This document shows, one piece after another, positions 62,486-64,000 of a DNA stretch of 64,000 nucleotides. Both the position numbers and the translations under genes were made by a program. Every line of letters starts with the position of its first letter. The first letter of the stretch is position 1. The notes beneath the pieces were generated by a model. The model was given only the letters and a program-made list of their open reading frames with translations, had not been told where the DNA came from and did no database searches. The DNA is from Oscillospiraceae bacterium (GTDB taxonomy: Bacteria > Bacillota > Clostridia > Oscillospirales > Ruminococcaceae), in contig JAAVIC010000027.1 in assembly GCA_014799385.1 (NCBI GenBank), forward strand, positions 124,001-188,000, read 5' to 3'.

Positions 62486-63691
62486 TTATTTAAGGGATTC
62501 AACAAGAGCCTTGGTATCGCGGGCAATCAGAAGCTCCTCATTGGTGGGAACGACCCACACCTCCACCTTGCTGTCCAGCGTTGAGATTCGCGCCAATTTG
62601 CCGCGCAGACCCTCATTTACCGAGTCATCGAGCTTGATTCCGAGATATTCCATATTATGGCAGACGTCCGCGCGGAGGTCATCGGAGTTCTCGCCGATTC
62701 CGCCCGTGAACAGAACAGCGTCCAGACCGTTCATAATCGCCGCATACGAGCCAATGAACTTCTTGATTTCATAACGCAGCATCTCGCCCGCCAGCTTAGC
62801 GCGCGAATCTCCGTGAGAAGCCGCTGCGGTAATGTCGCGGTTGTCGGAGGAGATTCCCGAAACGCCGAGGAATCCCGACTGCTTGTTAAGGTAATCGCTC
62901 ATCTGAGCGGCATTAAATCCCATTTTCTTCGCTACAAACGTAACCGCCGACGGGTCAACGCTGCCCGAGCGCGTTCCCATTATTACACCGTCCAAGGGCG
63001 TGAATCCCATTGAGGTATCAATAGATTTTCCGCCATCAACCGCCGTGATGGACGAGCCGTTGCCGAGGTGACAGGATACGATCTTCATATCCTTGATGTC
63101 GCGGTGAAGCGCGTCCGCGAGAGCCTGCGTGACAAATCTGTGCGAAGTGCCGTGGAATCCGTATTTGCGAACGTGGAGTTTCTCATAGCATTCAAAGGGC
63201 ATACCAAACATATATGCTTTAGGTGGCATTGTCTGATGGAAAGCAGTGTCAAACACAGCGACCTGAGGTGTTGTTGGTGTAATCACTTTCTTGCAAGCCC
63301 TGAGAGCCAACGCATGGGGGTGATTATGCACCGGCGCAAGCTCGGAAAGGTCATCGATCTGCTGAATGACTTCATCCGTTACAAGCGTGGTCTTGTCGAA
63401 AATTTCCGCGCCCTGAACGATTCTGTGTCCGACTGCCGAAATCTCCTCCATCGACTTCACAACGCTTGCATCGCCCATGGTAAGCACCTCTACGAGCTTT
63501 TCAAACGCCTCTGTATGCGTTGGGAACGGGCAGTCCGTATCAACCGTTCTGCCGTCAAAGGTAGTGTGCTTGATATGTCCGTCAATGCCGATTCTGTCGC
63601 AGTTTCCCTTGGCGATAACGCTCTCGTCCGCCATATCCAGAAGCTGATATTTCAGCGAAGAGCTGCCCGCATTAATAACCAAAATTTTCAT
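62486..63691 (-). CDS. ackA: Acetate kinase
   Basis: 401 aa from the ATG at 63691 (GGAGGA upstream); an in-frame start at 63808 would add an implausible AT-rich leader. Motifs MKILVINAGSSSLKYQLL at the N-terminus, VFDTAFHQTMP and HGTSHRFV, and GTRSGSVDPS are those of AckA. It makes ATP from acetyl phosphate, a sign of fermentative metabolism. No pta gene is adjacent here. Confidence 0.97.
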   Translation of the reverse strand: MKILVINAGSSSLKYQLLDMADESVIAKGNCDRIGIDGHIKHTTFDGRTVDTDCPFPTHTEAFEKLVEVLTMGDASVVKSMEEISAVGHRIVQGAEIFDKTTLVTDEVIQQIDDLSELAPVHNHPHALALRACKKVITPTTPQVAVFDTAFHQTMPPKAYMFGMPFECYEKLHVRKYGFHGTSHRFVTQALADALHRDIKDMKIVSCHLGNGSSITAVDGGKSIDTSMGFTPLDGVIMGTRSGSVDPSAVTFVAKKMGFNAAQMSDYLNKQSGFLGVSGISSDNRDITAAASHGDSRAKLAGEMLRYEIKKFIGSYAAIMNGLDAVLFTGGIGENSDDLRADVCHNMEYLGIKLDDSVNEGLRGKLARISTLDSKVEVWVVPTNEELLIARDTKALVESLK

Positions 63692-63796
63692 ATGTAAAAT
63701 CCTCCGTGAATAAATATTTACAAAACATGGAATTTGTAATTCACCAAAAACAAACAGTATGAACTTGTGAAACGTTACATTCCATAATCTGTATAT

Positions 63797-63825
63797 ATTA
63801 TAAAACATTTTTCAAAAAAAATCAA
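63797..63825 (-). promoter_or_regulatory. Promoter of ackA
   Basis: Minus strand TTGATT (63820-63825), 17-bp spacer, TATAAT (63797-63802), about 105 nt upstream of the ATG. Confidence 0.75.
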
Positions 63826-63843
63826 GTATTTTTGTAAAATTTA

Positions 63844-63872
63844 TTGATTTTTCCGAAAAAATGTAGTAAAAT
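63844..63872 (+). promoter_or_regulatory. Promoter of tmcAL
   Basis: TTGATT (63844-63849), 17-bp spacer, TAAAAT (63867-63872), 35 nt before the ATG. It is back-to-back with the ackA promoter. Confidence 0.65.
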
Positions 63873-63907
63873 ATAGTTAATATGACATATTTTGTTGGAG
63901 GGCAGCT

Positions 63908-64000
63908 ATGAAAATCGCGGCGATTATTGCGGAATACAATCCGTTTCATTACGGGCACAAATACCTGATAGAACAGGCGCGCGCGGCGGGCGCAACTCAT
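63908..64000 (+). CDS. tmcAL: tRNA-Met cytidine acetate ligase, N-terminal part
   Basis: Partial, 31 codons before the window ends. MKIAAIIAEYNPFHYGHKYLIEQAR is the nucleotidyltransferase HxGH start of the TmcAL/YlbM family, which uses acetate and ATP to make N4-acetylcytidine at the wobble base of elongator tRNA-Met. TTGGAGGG precedes the ATG. Divergent placement next to ackA, an acetate enzyme, is common in Firmicutes. Confidence 0.9.
   Translation, partial: MKIAAIIAEYNPFHYGHKYLIEQARAAGATH

Noticed and set aside
1-64000. tRNA and rRNA genes
   Set aside because: Gaps were read for T-loop GTTCGA-type sequences and acceptor stems; none outside coding regions fitted a cloverleaf.

Overview
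The window reads as chromosome of a low-to-mid GC Gram-positive anaerobe of class Clostridia, most like an Oscillospiraceae/Ruminococcaceae gut bacterium. Supporting signs are strong AGGAGG ribosome sites with frequent GTG/TTG starts, TTGACA-17-TATAAT promoters, a T-box ahead of pheS, LPxTG pilins with a class C sortase, and clostridial gene orders (nusA-ylxR-ylxQ-infB-rbfA-DHH-truB-ribF, mreBCD-pbp2-minD-mgsA, ackA-tmcAL). The taxon is inferred from this gene content. I saw no rRNA, tRNA, CRISPR array, prophage or transposase gene.

Layout. 1-2.6 kb (+): lysine biosynthesis (3' end of dapA, dapB), a free-standing double ACT protein and an MscS channel. 2.6-7.7 kb (-): a Gld-type ABC exporter with two extracytoplasmic partner proteins. 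7.8-17.5 kb (-): translation block gltX, ribF, truB, DHH phosphoesterase, rbfA, infB, ylxQ, ylxR, nusA, rimP. 17.6-18.7 kb: an unrecognised protein and a CPCC zinc protein. 18.8-21.2 kb (-): rpmG-secE-nusG-rplK-rplA with clear promoter and terminator. 21.2-24.9 kb (-): NfeD-like, CNNM/CBS, Cof-type HAD and a degenerate DRE-TIM barrel protein in one unit. 25-27 kb: a chemoreceptor. 27.1-35 kb (-): a pilus operon (coiled-coil protein, signal peptidase, three LPxTG proteins, sortase C).

35.3-44.8 kb is the accessory part: an XRE regulator, a WYL regulator, a GyrI-like protein, an isochorismatase, a flavin-binding protein, a SleB-like hydrolase, a MATE exporter, two tandem CHAP lipoproteins, a TIGR04076 protein and an AT-rich DinB-like protein. 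Near-identical terminator hairpins and promoters recur between the last genes. 44.8-48.7 kb (-): pheS-pheT under a T-box. 48.7-56.1 kb: EamA transporter, D-2-hydroxyacid dehydrogenase, mutS2, MmcQ/YjbR, a hypothetical protein, a Vat-like acetyltransferase and recO. 56.2-62.4 kb (-): mgsA, a MinD-like ATPase, PBP2, mreD, mreC, mreB. 62.5-64 kb: ackA and the start of tmcAL.

The most unusual signal is not a gene. Several intergenic gaps hold large nested palindromes. Two of them, between pheS and pheT and between mreB and mreC, share termini and junctions but have different hairpin arms. Their closing stems differ by compensatory base changes, as expected of a selected cruciform or RNA fold. A third element (38.9-39.05 kb) has a similar layout with other termini, and one of its ends recurs at 2.6 kb.
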